From NCBI GenBank assembly GCA_026008535.1, contig BRKX01000007.1, positions 51,511,001-51,575,000 of the forward strand: a DNA stretch of 64,000 nucleotides, in the 5' to 3' direction. The notes below the pieces were generated by a model. That model saw nothing but the letters and a program-made list of their open reading frames with translations, was not told the origin of the DNA and searched no databases. Source of the DNA: Perilla frutescens. Its lineage: Eukaryota > Streptophyta > Magnoliopsida > Lamiales > Lamiaceae. The first letter of the stretch is position 1; the number at the start of each line of letters is the position of its first letter. Positions 12,051-24,290 of this stretch are shown here, in pieces. Made by a program: the position numbers and the translations under genes.

Positions 12051-12205
12051 TTATGTGAGGTCGTCTTATAGGTCAAAATTCATACAAATGGTCAAATAAA
12101 ATTCGAATCCAAACTCACATTCAATATCCTATTTGTGATTTTGGTATTGTTTAATTTTTGTTTGGATCATCATCTTACTCGTTTTACAAGTTTTGATTCA
12201 TAAAA
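12051..12205. repeat. Dispersed 150-bp repeat, copy 2 (more diverged)
   Basis: Starts TTATGTGAGGTCGTCTTATA. The interior GTGATTTTGGTATTGTTTAA and the tail TTTTGATTCATAAAACA align with copies 1 and 3. It lies only about 40 bp after copy 1 in the same orientation. Confidence 0.45.
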
Positions 12206-13022
12206 CACAAGTCTCCGTCCAATGTAACATTGGCTCGTGGCTAAATACTCCAATATAATATGGATCATAAATTACCAATAATACACATGGGCGTATGTAT
12301 TAATTAATGTGTTAAACATTTTTCTAAGAATATATATAGTGTAACTATTATGAGATTAATTGATGTATATTTTAGTTAGTTACACACACACATTTTAGCT
12401 TTAGTTCCGGCAAGCCACGTCGGATTTAGGATGTCAACAAATTACACACATCCTATATTGTTAGTGACCCCAAATATTAGGTACTAAAGTATAATTAACT
12501 ATATAGTTTTCAATAGACCCAACCAACACAAACATGGAATAAAATTGAAGTTGTTAAAAAAAATTGAAATTAATTAAGCATGACTAAGACGGAAAGGGAA
12601 CATATACTATATTGATTATAATGAATATTACATATCATTATCGATACATGCTTTGCATCAAATTGTCGAGTTTAACCATAACATAAGTTTTAAATATGAA
12701 ATAAATACTTAAAACAAATGTAGAATTTTCATCTTTATATCTTTCCAACTCAATCATCAATGTGGAGGCTAACTTAATCCATCGGAATTTGAACATACTG
12801 CATGCCGAATTTAATTTAGTGATCGATATAATTAAGAACCGTGATGAAATAAACACTTTAAAATTAAGGGAATTTATGAGATGTCATGTTACATATTTGT
12901 TAGTTATTCTCATGTTTCACTATTATAAACATATATCAGGTGCATTTATTTTTAAACTCATATTGTATTTGATAATGTGTCATATTTATGTTAATTAATG
13001 GAATCTAAAATTAAGAGACCAT
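12206..13022. other. AT-rich intergenic sequence
   Basis: No supported gene. Opposite open frames at 12638-12856 (minus) and 12762-12998 (plus) overlap, have no recognisable domain and are probably chance. Confidence 0.55.
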
Positions 13023-13031
13023 TATATTTAA

Positions 13032-13438
13032 GAGTAGTGATTTTCAGCCAGATTCTGGCTAGCCAGAATCTTTTATTATTTTTAATAATTAATTAATTTA
13101 ATTAATAAAACACTAATTATTTAATAAATTTACATTGATGCCCTCCATAATAATTAGGGCAACTCTATATGCGTTTCAATTCAAAAAAAAATCGAAGATC
13201 GAAAAAAAATAAAGAAGTGAAGAAAAGAAAGAAGATGAAGTTGCGCCCTTTTCTTCCGATCCGCTTCTAGAATGATTTTAATAATTAATTATAAATCATT
13301 AATTTCATGACAGAAGGATAATATAGTAAAAACATAACATTTAATAATTAACATAATTAATTTATTAATAATACAATTCTATTAATCATCAAAAAATTAG
13401 ATTCTGGCTAGCCAGAATCTGGCTGACTAGCATTATTC
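13032..13438. mobile_element. MITE with 9-bp TSD and palindromic terminal repeats, 407 bp
   Basis: Terminal inverted repeats of about 40 bp: the inner 26 bases (13046-13071 and 13399-13424) are exact reverse complements, and the outer 18 match at 13 positions. A perfect 9-bp duplication, TATATTTAA, flanks it (13023-13031 and 13439-13447), as expected for Mutator-type insertion. Each terminal repeat also contains a perfect 22-bp palindrome made of the half-site AGATTCTGGCT and its complement (13050-13071 and 13399-13420). The interior is AT-rich and non-coding. Confidence 0.85.
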
Positions 13439-13447
13439 TATATTTAA

Positions 13448-13569
13448 TTAGTTAACGTGACACTACATTTTATTATTTCAGTATATTATATGTTCACTAA
13501 TTAAAAAAATATGTAACAAAATGTAATTCCAGGTAAATATTCAAACCCCAAATTAATAACTAATGGATC

Positions 13570-13612
<43 letters not shown>

Positions 13613-13881
13613 TGAGTTGATTTATACCCTTGAATGAATTTCTTCGCCCAAGTTAATCGAGCAAATGGATAATCAAACATCAAATCATCAGAATCTTATT
13701 CAATAAAGACACCATTGTCCTTGTTCGATCAACTTGAACTTGGAGAGAGAGAGAGAGAGAGAACACTTATATGTATAATGTATGGTCTAATTATAAGTAT
13801 TGAAATACACGTATATGTATGGTCTAATTATAAGTCATGAGTTCGATGTCAGCTAACATATTTGAGATCGAATACAATTTG

Positions 13882-13919
<38 letters not shown>
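13448..13919. other. Intergenic stretch with microsatellites
   Basis: Holds (TA)n at 13573-13607, (GA)n at 13743-13762, (TA)n at about 13890-13919, and a direct repeat of GTATATGTATGGTCTAATTA-like words around 13770-13835. No gene seen. Confidence 0.7.
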
Positions 13920-13922
<3 letters not shown>

Positions 13923-14580
13923 AAAAGATCAAATGAGAACTCTTCCCCCAGGTGGGAACTATGAACTAATCCTAGCCATTGTTTGACTCAATCTGAACGG
14001 TCCAGATTAAATCAGATTTAAGTGGATGGGCGGTGGCATTCCTGTAATTTTCGGCAACTTTCTGGACGGATGGGTAATATAATAATTTAATAATTCTTCC
14101 CTTTTGTTCTGAGGCTAAAATGAGAATCTCATGAGGCTAAAATGAGAATCGCATAATGCTAAAATTATCGAAGTAGGAGGCTAAAATTGATGTGACATTT
14201 TCCACTAGAGTTCACCGTTCCCAATTAGGGTTTATTAAGTTCCTGATCCCAACTAGTAATTATGAGATTCCCATTAGGGTTCACTGTCCCCAAATAGGGT
14301 ATATTGCATTTCATTCCAATAAAATCACCGTTCTATTTTTGTTTATCAACACATGCTAAAATGAGAAATACATGAGGCTAAAATGTGTGGAGTCGGATGC
14401 TAAAATTGAATCTGGGCAATTTTTGAGTTCAGTTCCGATTTTACCCTTAATGAGACGCGCGAATTGAAGATTTTCGCGATAATTACAAAAATGCCACCGA
14501 AAATCTGGATAGATCTGAGGCGTCGATTTTGCAGGATTGACGGATGAGATCGGTTCCCGATTCTCACCAGATCCCATCCC
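13920..14580. mobile_element. Mutator-like non-autonomous element inserted in a (TA)n tract, 661 bp
   Basis: Starts GGGAAAAGATCAAATGAGAA and ends CCAGATCCCATCCC; the ends are imperfect inverted repeats. A second inverted pair lies about 90 bp inside each end (CGGTGGCATTCCTGTAATT near 14031, with its complement near 14480-14497), so the terminal repeats are probably long (about 100-130 bp) and diverged. Both sides abut TATATATATA-like sequence, so the target duplication cannot be delimited. The middle repeats GGCTAAAAT at least five times. The 73-codon minus-strand frame inside is not a gene. Confidence 0.6.
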
Positions 14581-15619
14581 TATATGTATATATAATTGTA
14601 CAAAAATAAGTAGGATTTTGCTGATAACGCTCTCACAAGAATTAGTATGGTTGCAGATTTTTGCTCATCGCCTAAAAAAAGGGAATCTTATACATGTACC
14701 CATGAATTTGGCCTAATTGATGGAGAAGTGAATAACCTAGCTATTGTCGGTTTCATCATGATCATGAAAAATGAAATGAAAATAACTTGTATACACCTTC
14801 ATTAATTTCATTTTTCAAAACCTAGGTGTCAACTGTCAAACAAACACCTCCATTAATTTTACAAGAAAGACGAGAAAGAAATTAATTAAAGGTAGAATTT
14901 GTCATGCATTTGTACCAAAACACCTAGATCACTTTCTGGTGTCTTGCCCGTCGTGAACGTCAAGAATTGGAGTCCTCAATTATTTGCAATGGAAATTTCA
15001 TATTTATTTATTTTTTGTGATTGAGAAGGAGTAATACTTAAATATTTGACCTAAATATAACTAAAAAGGGTGTAATTTTTTTTTAAATCCAAGACCGTGA
15101 AGTCGTGCATGTGGCTGACCCACATTTCTCTTGCTCATCAACAACCTAATTAATTATGTCACCTTCAAATTTAACAAAAAATTAAAAAAAAAAAAAAGAA
15201 AGAAATAAAAGAGTCACTTTCAACTTGTTTTTTCTATTACCCCGTCAAGGGGGGTAACCTTCGTCGCATACTCGCATGCCACGGTCCCTTCTCTGTACTG
15301 ATCTAAATAAACAAATACTCTATATAATAAAATAATACTTAATAAATAATATAATTTATTTTACATTCATAAGTATAATTTGAACATGTCTTTCGGTTAA
15401 TGAATGTTGATTCGTAAAACAGTCTAACGAAGTGGCCTGTCTATTTGAAATCAATTCAAACAGTGACATTGGCCCTACTATAATAACCATAATAATTAAT
15501 GTCAAATTCTTGTAGAAACTTGAAAAGAAATTAAGAAAGAAAAATTTATTCATAACATCTCTTCAATTGATAATATAAGATTGAAAGCTGCAACAGACTT
15601 ATATGATACGATACGGACT
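14581..15619. other. Intergenic sequence, no gene recognised
   Basis: AT-rich with poly-A/poly-T tracts. The open frame at 15356-15553 (minus) has no recognisable domain. Confidence 0.55.
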
Positions 15620-15782
15620 TTCGTGAGACCACCTGTTTAAAATTTGCAAAAGAACTAAGATTCGGATTCGAACACATACTCAGTGCAACATTTGTAATTT
15701 TGATAATGTGTAATTATATTTTGATTCTGATTTTAACCTCATCTTACAAATTTTGATCCAGAAAACAATCTCACACGAGACT
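15620..15782. repeat. Dispersed 150-bp repeat, copy 3
   Basis: Starts TTCGTGAGACC and ends AATCTCACACGAGACTT, the same edge style as copy 1. The interior matches copy 1 in order (GCAACATTTGTAATTTTG, then GATTTTAACCTCATCTTAC). Confidence 0.5.
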
Positions 15783-18700
15783 TTATCATATGATATAGAG
15801 TCACGGTGTTCGATGCGCGCACATCAATTGCGAATAATTGTGAGTTCATTCATATTATTTTGTTAATTTTTCAGCGACAAAATTATGCTCGAATATAAAG
15901 CTTAATTAGGGTGAGGATGGGAAAAAGAATTTAGCAAACCATTTAATTTGCACACGCGTTGAACTTTAAAATAAAATAAATAAAAAGTTCTTCAAATGGA
16001 TCACGAAGGGAATTTCCTTTTTGGTCCCTTGAGCTAATTAAAGCTTTTCGGCAATTTCAAGACTTTATTTGCAAATTTAATTTATTCGGTGTTCTAAACA
16101 TAAAATTAAATTTACATCTCAAACTATTAAAGTTGTAATAAAAATATCATAAACTATGACTAATCACATCATATGTCCCTTTTTTATTATCATACTAATT
16201 AAAAATTTCCCGATAGTCCAATTCTGATCACTATGAAAAATTGATGTGGCTCGCTTTTAATTGACATGTTGGAGAGTTTATCATATAGTCATTAAAGATT
16301 TATGTTAAAAGTATTTAACGTTCCAATTAGAAGTGTGTCACATTTGTTTTCGGTTATCAGAATTTGGCTCTCAGAACATATTTGTTAATATGTCAATAGT
16401 TTAGTACATATGTAATTAATCATAATTTAAGATATTTTATGTTGTAATCTTATTGGTTTTGGACATTATGAACGATTTTATCATTTTTAAAAAGAAAATG
16501 AAATTTTGTTTTTGAAATTGGCTTTTAGGGGAAGGAACGTCAGTCAATGTTCACATGTAGTGTAAATAAGACTTTCGAACAAAGCTGAAATTTCGCCCAA
16601 ATTCATTGGAATATACGTGAATTTTTTAGCATGATGATTGAGAAATAAATATTGTTTTTGTATATTTTTTTCTAATATGATTTAAATCTCATATATAGTG
16701 GTATTGATGCAGTTTGAATATGTTAGCGCTAGTAAATTTAGATTTAGCAGGATTAATCATGTCTTTTGATAAAAGAAACACTTAAAATTTATTTTACTAC
16801 AAATATACTTGATCTGCCTAATTATGTAACTTAAGTTGTTAAGTAATGTTATGATGAAGTTTGAATTTTTAACTAAAAATAATTAAGTAATTAGGTACAT
16901 ATATAAGTCTTGAGGTGGTCAGTGGTCTAACTAATGGAGTAACAATCTTATAATAAAAATGTCATGAATTCGAATTCTATCAAAATAATTTAAATTAGGT
17001 CTAAATTACTAGTGAGGAACAACAAGTCAGGGCCGTCTTAAATATTTAATGAACCCCGTGTTAATTATAAAATTTCAGGCCTTAATATTAAAAAAAATTA
17101 ATTATAATTAAATACTCAAACTTTGACACAATTTACAATTTAAACATAAATTTTAAAAGTTTGAAGCTAAAACACAAACTTGCATTTTTTACCTAAAAAA
17201 AATTAAATGTAAAAAAATAAAAAAAAATTGTATATTATTCATTTATTTCTTCATTTAGACATAAATGGCATCATTTTTGATGAGGTGGAAAATATTTTCC
17301 ATATCATTATGAAAAGACATGATTTTTCTAGTACATCATTTTGCGTTGGGAAAAAAATTGAGGATGTCTATTTTGTAAAAAAAAATGCAAGGTTATGTTT
17401 TGATTACAAATTTTTATAGTATGTATCTAAATTGCAGATCATGTCAAAGTTTGTATATTTAATTATAATATATTAACCCTAAACAACACTCTTTCAGTTT
17501 TAGTAATAAATTTCATAACATTACAATTGTATTGTGACAAAAAAAAAAAACACAAAAATTCAAATTACTTAATAAACTAATATGAGAGAGAAGATGGTTA
17601 TATATATATTTTTATTAATTATTAAAAACATAGGTGGACTTAAAATAAAAATTAGACCCTCTAAATTTAAGGCACTTTGCAAGAGCCCACCTTGCATACC
17701 CTATTCACTAGCTGCGCAACGAGTTAATTGTCATTAATGATAAAATATGAGTTAATACTCTCTCTCTCTCTCTCTCTCATAAATATAGACTTATCTTCTA
17801 GTTTTTAATTACTGTTTCAAGTAATAACTAGTTTTCTATATATTTTTATTCATTTTACTAAAGTGTATTTTTTGATAAATATCAATTTCAAGAATAACTT
17901 AGCTCTTACCATGTATTATAAGTAGAAAATACAACTTCATTTAATAATACACACACACATACATTTGTAAGAGCGTGTGTGGGCAGAGTTCAATATTCCG
18001 GCCGAACGAGTATTATTCGAGTTTTAAAAAAATACGTACAATATAATATTTTTAAGTGATATAATTTCATGTACAGTATAATCAATCTGAAGAATTAAAA
18101 ATTTATTTATGAATGGACTTTTTTTTTGGCATAGTACTCATTACTTAATACTTGTAAAATTAAATTGGTGAGTTTGAACGTTAAATTCAACGCAATTGCG
18201 CGACAAGTTATCATTATTTACCAAACAATATCGATCGGGTCTCATATAATGTAGACCACTCATTGAAAGCAGTACATTTGTATATGATCAATTCTCTACA
18301 TTCTCATGTTTGAGGATTTTGGGATATTTCAAGCCTTTAATTATATTTCTAGATTTTTTATTTTTTGTAGGAATTTTATCGATTTTCTACCCGAAAAATA
18401 TTAATCAATTCAGGACCCAGCAAAAAGAAGAAACTATCAATATAAAACTCCAAAAATCATGTATTTAGATTTATTTATTTTTAATTAATTTTCAAAATAA
18501 TATTCATTACTTATCCATTAAATTTAATTTGAAAGATAATTAAAATAATTAAAATGAGCCAAAATATATGATTTTGGAATCTTATGTCAGGTTTCAATTA
18601 TACAATGTCTTAAATTGATAGTTTAATTTTCATTTTTTAGGTCTTAATGATTATATTTCGGATCTTGAATCAATAAAATTTCTTTTTATATTGGTGATAA

Positions 18701-20577
18701 GTATATCTATATAAGTACAATAAAAGAAAATCGAAATTGGCTATGATGAATAAAGGAAACAATTGGAAATGATGTTTCTGTAAAATAAATTAACTTGGAA
18801 TGAAGCTAGGCATGCAAAAAAAAAAAAATTAATTCAAATTCTTTGGAAGTTACATGAAAAACTGTCTCCCCATCAGTTCGAGTCAATATTTAGATCGAGA
18901 TCATAATTATTGAAAAAGTTAAAGATTTATATATTTTACTGTTCCTAATATTATCTTGATATAATCATTGTAATGTAAAGAAGAATTTTCTAAGACGAGG
19001 ATTGCAATTTGGGTTTTTATAAGTGTGTATTAGAGTGATCTAAAATAATTATATATTTGTATCTAATAATGATTAGTCTATAACTAGTTACGGATATAAT
19101 TATAGGATCCACAACTTTGAGGAACAGTCGAGATTATTATTGAAGGATAATAATTTACTATCAAAGTAAAGTTTTGAATATCAGTGAATTTACTTATAAA
19201 ATTTATAATGATAGAAAATACTCATAATATGAATTATCAGTACAAAGAATTTTCATTCCCCCCCTAAATATTCCCTGAAGGTTGATTTCACTTGAAAAAA
19301 ATAAAATATAAATATTCTAAATGCATGCAATATGTCGTGATCACTTCAGTGGGGTGGTAATGCCCTTATATGTATTATACAATTTTCCATAATATGATTG
19401 TGTAAATAAATGGTGAATATTGCACACATTTCAATGTAGATTACAACAGAATAATAAAATTAATATCAAAAGAAAGGTAAATATATTAAGGGAAAAAGTC
19501 CATTCTTTCGGCCTTAATGATGGAGTAATTGAGATTAGGTGTACAGATAGATTGGCTGTGTGTGTGATTATGTGAATAAAGAAAAAAAGTTGATTGTAAT
19601 ATCTCTAGGTTTTATTTAACCACAAAATTCAGACCAATTTATTACCCTTTTCAACGTGCACATAATGGTGTGTTTGGTTCTAATAGTGCCTTCTTTAAAT
19701 CATTTTGCTGCCCACTTAATTAACCCTTTTTATTTATTTATTTATTTCAAGCCCTTTGGGCCACAATCTCCTTAAAATTCGGCATAAATTATATGCACTA
19801 CGTGTACATAGTTAATTATCATAGAGTTTTATTTTATTTTATTGTTATTTTAGAATATTATATTTCATCTTTTATTAAGACAAGCACAATTTCACTTGAG
19901 TGATAATATTGTTAATTACTTATATCATACGATTTCAGCCTTAATTGTCTTTGTTTGTTTTTCACATATTTTCGAATTCAATTTAATTGAATTTAATACG
20001 ACAGTCGGAGAGGCTGCTACGTATACTTCTATGTGGAGATTGATTTTATTTTTTCAAGTAGTCGGAATTTCAAAATCATGTGAAAAAACAAACAAGGGTT
20101 AAGTTTATGTTATTAAAACGTGTGAAAAACTAAAAACACCCCAAAATTTGTAGATTTTAAGGCAATTAACCCATAATCAAATCGCACCACTTGATGACTT
20201 TTATGAATTTATCATGTATGTGCTATACAAAGAAAATGTGAATTTTGAAATAGATGTTAAAGATGTTACGCATAAATTGAATATGTATCTCAATGACTCA
20301 ATCGACCTTGGCAATCTTCATGTTGAGAAAACAAAATTAATTATATAGATGAATTGTTGTAGAAACTTAAATGAAATTCTAACATGTAAAATAGTCCTCA
20401 AATAATACCATGATGTCCTCATACGTATCGTGTAATGCTCCTCTAATTAAATGCACTGAATATAATTTAATCACCATAAGAAAAATAAAATGTTCATGCA
20501 AAGAAAAGCCCAACAAACATGGGTGAAATAAAAAAAAAAAGTAAAAAAACCACAAACTAACTATGACAAAAAAAAAA
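15783..20577. other. Long AT-rich intergenic region
   Basis: 4.8 kb without a supported gene. Contains (CT)n at 17758-17778, a short (AC)n near 17950, and a stretch at about 17029-17690 that begins AGGGCCGTCTTAAATA and carries AAGGCACTTTGCAAGAGCCC near its right side; that wording recalls decayed DNA transposons, but no matching termini were found. Open frames at 17228-17419, 19896-20102 and 20379-20618 have no domains and are AT-driven. Confidence 0.5.
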
Positions 20578-20841
20578 AAAAAAATCTTTGTGGGACAATC
20601 TGAAGTAGCTTCTACCAAAGAAATCCAATTCTACCAACGCACCAATCTCTGAAATAGAATGCTGCCACCAACCCATCGGCCCTGAAGAATCTACAAGCCG
20701 ATCTGTCACTTAATTTCCTTCTCTATGTATATGCGAGACTTTAAAACGAATGCCTGTCGGATGTGCAAAAAGTCGTAGCAACCGAGCCTTGACTCTCCAC
20801 GGTATCTGTTGGAAACTCCGGTCCAAAATGTCAACCACAAT
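20578..20841 (-). pseudogene. LINE ORF2 C-terminal (RNase H-like) fragment
   Basis: Translating the minus strand through one stop gives a stretch with PWRVKARLLRLF, then FKVSHIHREGN, stop, VTDRLVDSSGPMGWWQHS. The block HIxREGNxVADxLA near the end of an RNase H fold is characteristic of the C-terminus of plant LINE polyproteins and of the related domesticated RNase H-like proteins. The stop after REGN fits CAA changed to TAA. T- and A-rich tracts follow on the minus strand, and the start side abuts a Stowaway MITE. Nothing else of the LINE was found, so it is a short dead fragment. Confidence 0.6.
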
Positions 20842-20857
20842 AAAAGGCTAAAAGATA

Positions 20858-21075
20858 CTCCTTCCGTCCCATTTATATAGTCCTATTACTATTTTGAGAT
20901 GTCCCAAATATATAATCTCATAATTATAAATAGTGTTAATTTTCATAGTAATATACAAATATACTTTTGTTAGGCCTTGAAAATTAAAAATCAACCACTT
21001 AAATTCTTTAAAGTCATAAATTTTAAATAAGGACAATATTGAAAGTTAAACGTTAATATCTTGTTATCATAAATA
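20858..21075. mobile_element. Stowaway-type MITE, left arm
   Basis: Starts with TA followed by CTCCTTCCGTCCCATTTATA, the usual Stowaway (Tc1/mariner-derived) terminus. The matching right terminus is 3.1 kb away (24144-24196), because a Helitron sits between the arms. Flanking TA dinucleotides occur on both outer edges (20856-20857 and 24197-24198). Confidence 0.7.
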
Positions 21076-24000
21076 CTAGCATATCACCCGTGCGATGCAC
21101 GGTTATTAAATATTGTATTCTATTATCATAATGTATATATATAATATAAGATATTTATCATAAATACAAAAATAATTATATCAATTAAAAATTTAAAATT
21201 ATAGAAGTTATATTTTGATTCCAAATTGTATATAGATAAATAAATATATTTGCTACTAATAAAATAAATGGAAATAATTTCTTATACACGTAGTGGTATA
21301 TGAATTGTTATTATATTCATCACACATTCAAATTTTTAAACGACTACAACTTTTGACCTGGAAATAACAACATAAAGTTAACTATGATTGAAAATAGATT
21401 TCTTCATTAAAAGTCCCATGTGAGACGTGGTACTAATTAATAAATAGACATATTGGATAGCTGATATTCCAACAATTTAGAAAAAATATATTCAAAGAAA
21501 ATTAAAGATGTACATTAATAAATCATTTATAAGAAGAAAAAAATCTAAAATTAATGAGTAAAAAATCCGAACATCTTCCATACATTTCCAATTATGTGGA
21601 TCATTCGGTAGTAATCTCGCATCATAGTGCATGAGAAAACTACAATCATGGAGGGGCGTTTACCCTTGCATTTGTAAAAATATGACAGACAATATTGAAA
21701 ATTCTATATAAATATCAAGTAATAGACAAAGAATAAATTTCAAAACATCCACAACTTATTTAAAAGTAAAAAAAAAAGTGTTCGTGTTGCAAATTTTAAC
21801 CAACAAATAAGAATCTCAATCACTTGTCTTAGTAAGAAACAATTTTTTACAAAAAATAAATAAATTAAATAAAATGAATAACCACATTCCCTCCAATAAC
21901 CATAATAAATGAATTGAATTAATTGCAAATTAAACACGAACCAAATCAATTTACATTAAATATTTATTTCCTTTCACCTAGAATTCTTCATATGAGCAAT
22001 TATTCTTAGTGATTCAGCACGCTCGTCGTTGGTGCACATACCGATTAAAAAATATTTAACCTTGGAAAATTAGTGATCGACCGATATATATTACACCATT
22101 GGAATGGATTAATTTTTAAGGTCGTGACTTGTCCACGGTGCAACAATGTTTTTCATTCTTATTTCATTTCTATATCTTATTCATATTTTAACCAATAATA
22201 AGATCCAATCGTATATATTATTGATGAGAAAAATCACATTTCATAGCATAAATAATATTTCACAATTTTACCAAATATTAATAAAAATTCACAGAGAGCT
22301 AAAAATTATTAATCCAAATAACATGAAGTCCCACCAAAATATAAATCATGAAACTGAGAAAAGTCTAGCATTTGCAAATAGCTTCCCCCAACAATTAATC
22401 AATTAGTCTTTTTTTTTTTTGCTAAACAATTTTTTGATAATTAACTAATCAAATACCCACACACACTTTCCCTAATCTATTAAGGACATTCAAACATTTG
22501 AAACTCTTATGTAAAATTTTCAGAATTCATTTAACATGACTATATAGTATCCAAATTTAACTTGTAATATAAGTAAATCTTGGATTGGGAGTATATGTAA
22601 TAATTGGACTGACCAATTTGTAATATTGAACTTGTAGGGGTAGTTAAAATTAAAGTGAGAGAAAATGTTATAATAAGATTAACATAATTCAATTTATATA
22701 TAATTTTAAAAAATAAAGAAATGAAATCCAAAATAAAAATATTTAGCTTGAAAAATAAATTAATATAATGTAGTTTTTTAATTGGTTATCATAACTTGCA
22801 ACAAAAGCAATCACCTTCTTAAAAATAATTTTTCCCCTTAATTTCAATGAAAAATATATAATTGTAAGCAAAAAAATAAAATGAAATTTATGTTGGGGTT
22901 AACATAATTATATAGAAAATAAATATATTCTTATGATCGAGTTTATTTGGTTTTACGAATATTAAATATAATTTTTTTAAAATATTGGTACATGTTGCAT
23001 GCATCTGTAAGACATGATCGGGAAAAATTAATTTTACTATTAGATATATTATAATAATGAAACATTGTTTTCTGTATTGTTTTAGCTTACAATCCATCCA
23101 ATTAGTCTTAATACATCTATATGGTGAATCTATATATTATACAAATTTATTTGTTGGGGTAATCCATTTTAAATGTACGACTTAATATTACAATTATGAT
23201 AAATTTATAGTATAATATATCAATGTAATCTCTCCATGTGTGTTTAACCATAAATTTTAGTGTCATTATTTAAGGGATTTTTATTTTTTGCAACTGAGCT
23301 TATAAATATATTGAAATCAATTATAGAATATTTAAGAAATATTTATCTAGAATTAAGAATAATTTTACATACACATAATTAGGGTATTATAAAATATTCT
23401 AAGGAAAATTGCAACTTACCTTATACAGTATATAATGAAATCAATTATCGAGTATTTAAGAAATATTTATCCGCAATTAAAAATAATTATATATACACAT
23501 AATTAGATAATCATAAAATAGTCTAAAGAAAATTTTAGTTGGGTTTTATAGTATTGATTTTATGTAAATTATAACAACTACTAAATTAAATGAATAATTT
23601 ATTATAAAATTAAATAATGAGATCTTTTAATACTATATAATTAATTTTTAAAACAGAAAAATCAAATAGATGGGAAGAGACGTACTTTTATGTTTGATGT
23701 ATGAAACATTGCATTACTTAATATATATTATAAAGATAAAGATTACAATACACAATTATATAGAATATATTTAGTTTCAAATTAAGATTATGTTTTAATT
23801 CATTATTAATTAACTAAATTCTACCTAATACTATATATGTTTGTATAGATGTTAAATTAAAATGATGCGTATTATATGTGTTATTATATATTTTATGGAA
23901 TCAACAACATATTTTGTTATTGTTTCTATGATTAATTGATTTTTTATGGATTTAGGAAAACAATTATTCCCATTTGATTGCATGTTATTTATGGAAATTA

Positions 24001-24143
24001 TTAGATATATTTTTGAAAAATTGTTTACTAATAACTTATTTTGATTTCATATTAAATATTTATATATTTAGAAATATATTTTGAGCGGAAAAATTTATGA
24101 TTTCTATTTTAAGCGACTATCTTACTTTTAGATAATATATAGA
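21076..24143 (-). mobile_element. Non-autonomous Helitron, about 3.07 kb
   Basis: Read on the minus strand it starts TCTATATATTATC and ends with a GC-rich hairpin, CCGTGCATCGCACGG (21088-21102), followed about 8 nt later by the terminal CTAG (21076-21079). The host base after CTAG is T and the base before TC is A: the canonical A^T Helitron insertion with no target duplication. No Rep/helicase reading frame is present, so it depended on an autonomous relative. Its insertion splits a Stowaway MITE. The interior is AT-rich with a 99-bp direct repeat; other insertions inside cannot be excluded. Confidence 0.65.
23312..23534. repeat. 99-bp direct repeat, two copies 25 bp apart
   Basis: Copies at 23312-23410 and 23436-23534 share TGAAATCAATTAT, TATTTAAGAAATATTTATC and ACACATAATTAG, with scattered substitutions. 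They lie inside the Helitron and are non-coding. Confidence 0.85.
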
Positions 24144-24196
24144 TTTTTAATATGCGTGTGAGGATAAAATGAACTATATAATTGGGACATAAGGAG
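24144..24196. mobile_element. Stowaway-type MITE, right arm
   Basis: Ends GGGACATAAGGAG before TA; its reverse complement (CTCCTTATGTCCCAATTATA) matches the left terminus at 20858 over 17 of the first 20 positions. It is the distal part of the MITE interrupted by the Helitron. Confidence 0.65.
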
Positions 24197-24198
24197 TA

Positions 24199-24290
24199 TG
24201 TAATTTTTCCATTTTAACACACACACACACGTACACACACACCATGTAATTTTTCCATTTTAACACACACACACACACACCCCATATAAT
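24199..24290. repeat. Duplicated ATGTAATTTTTCCATTTTAA unit with (AC)n tracts
   Basis: The unit occurs at about 24198 and 24244, each followed by an AC microsatellite (24217-24240 and 24262-24280). Slippage or unequal exchange is the likely origin. Confidence 0.85.

Noticed and set aside
17029..17690. hAT-like element beginning AGGGCCGTCTT
   Set aside because: No matching inverted terminus or 8-bp duplication was found, so it is only mentioned within the intergenic entry.
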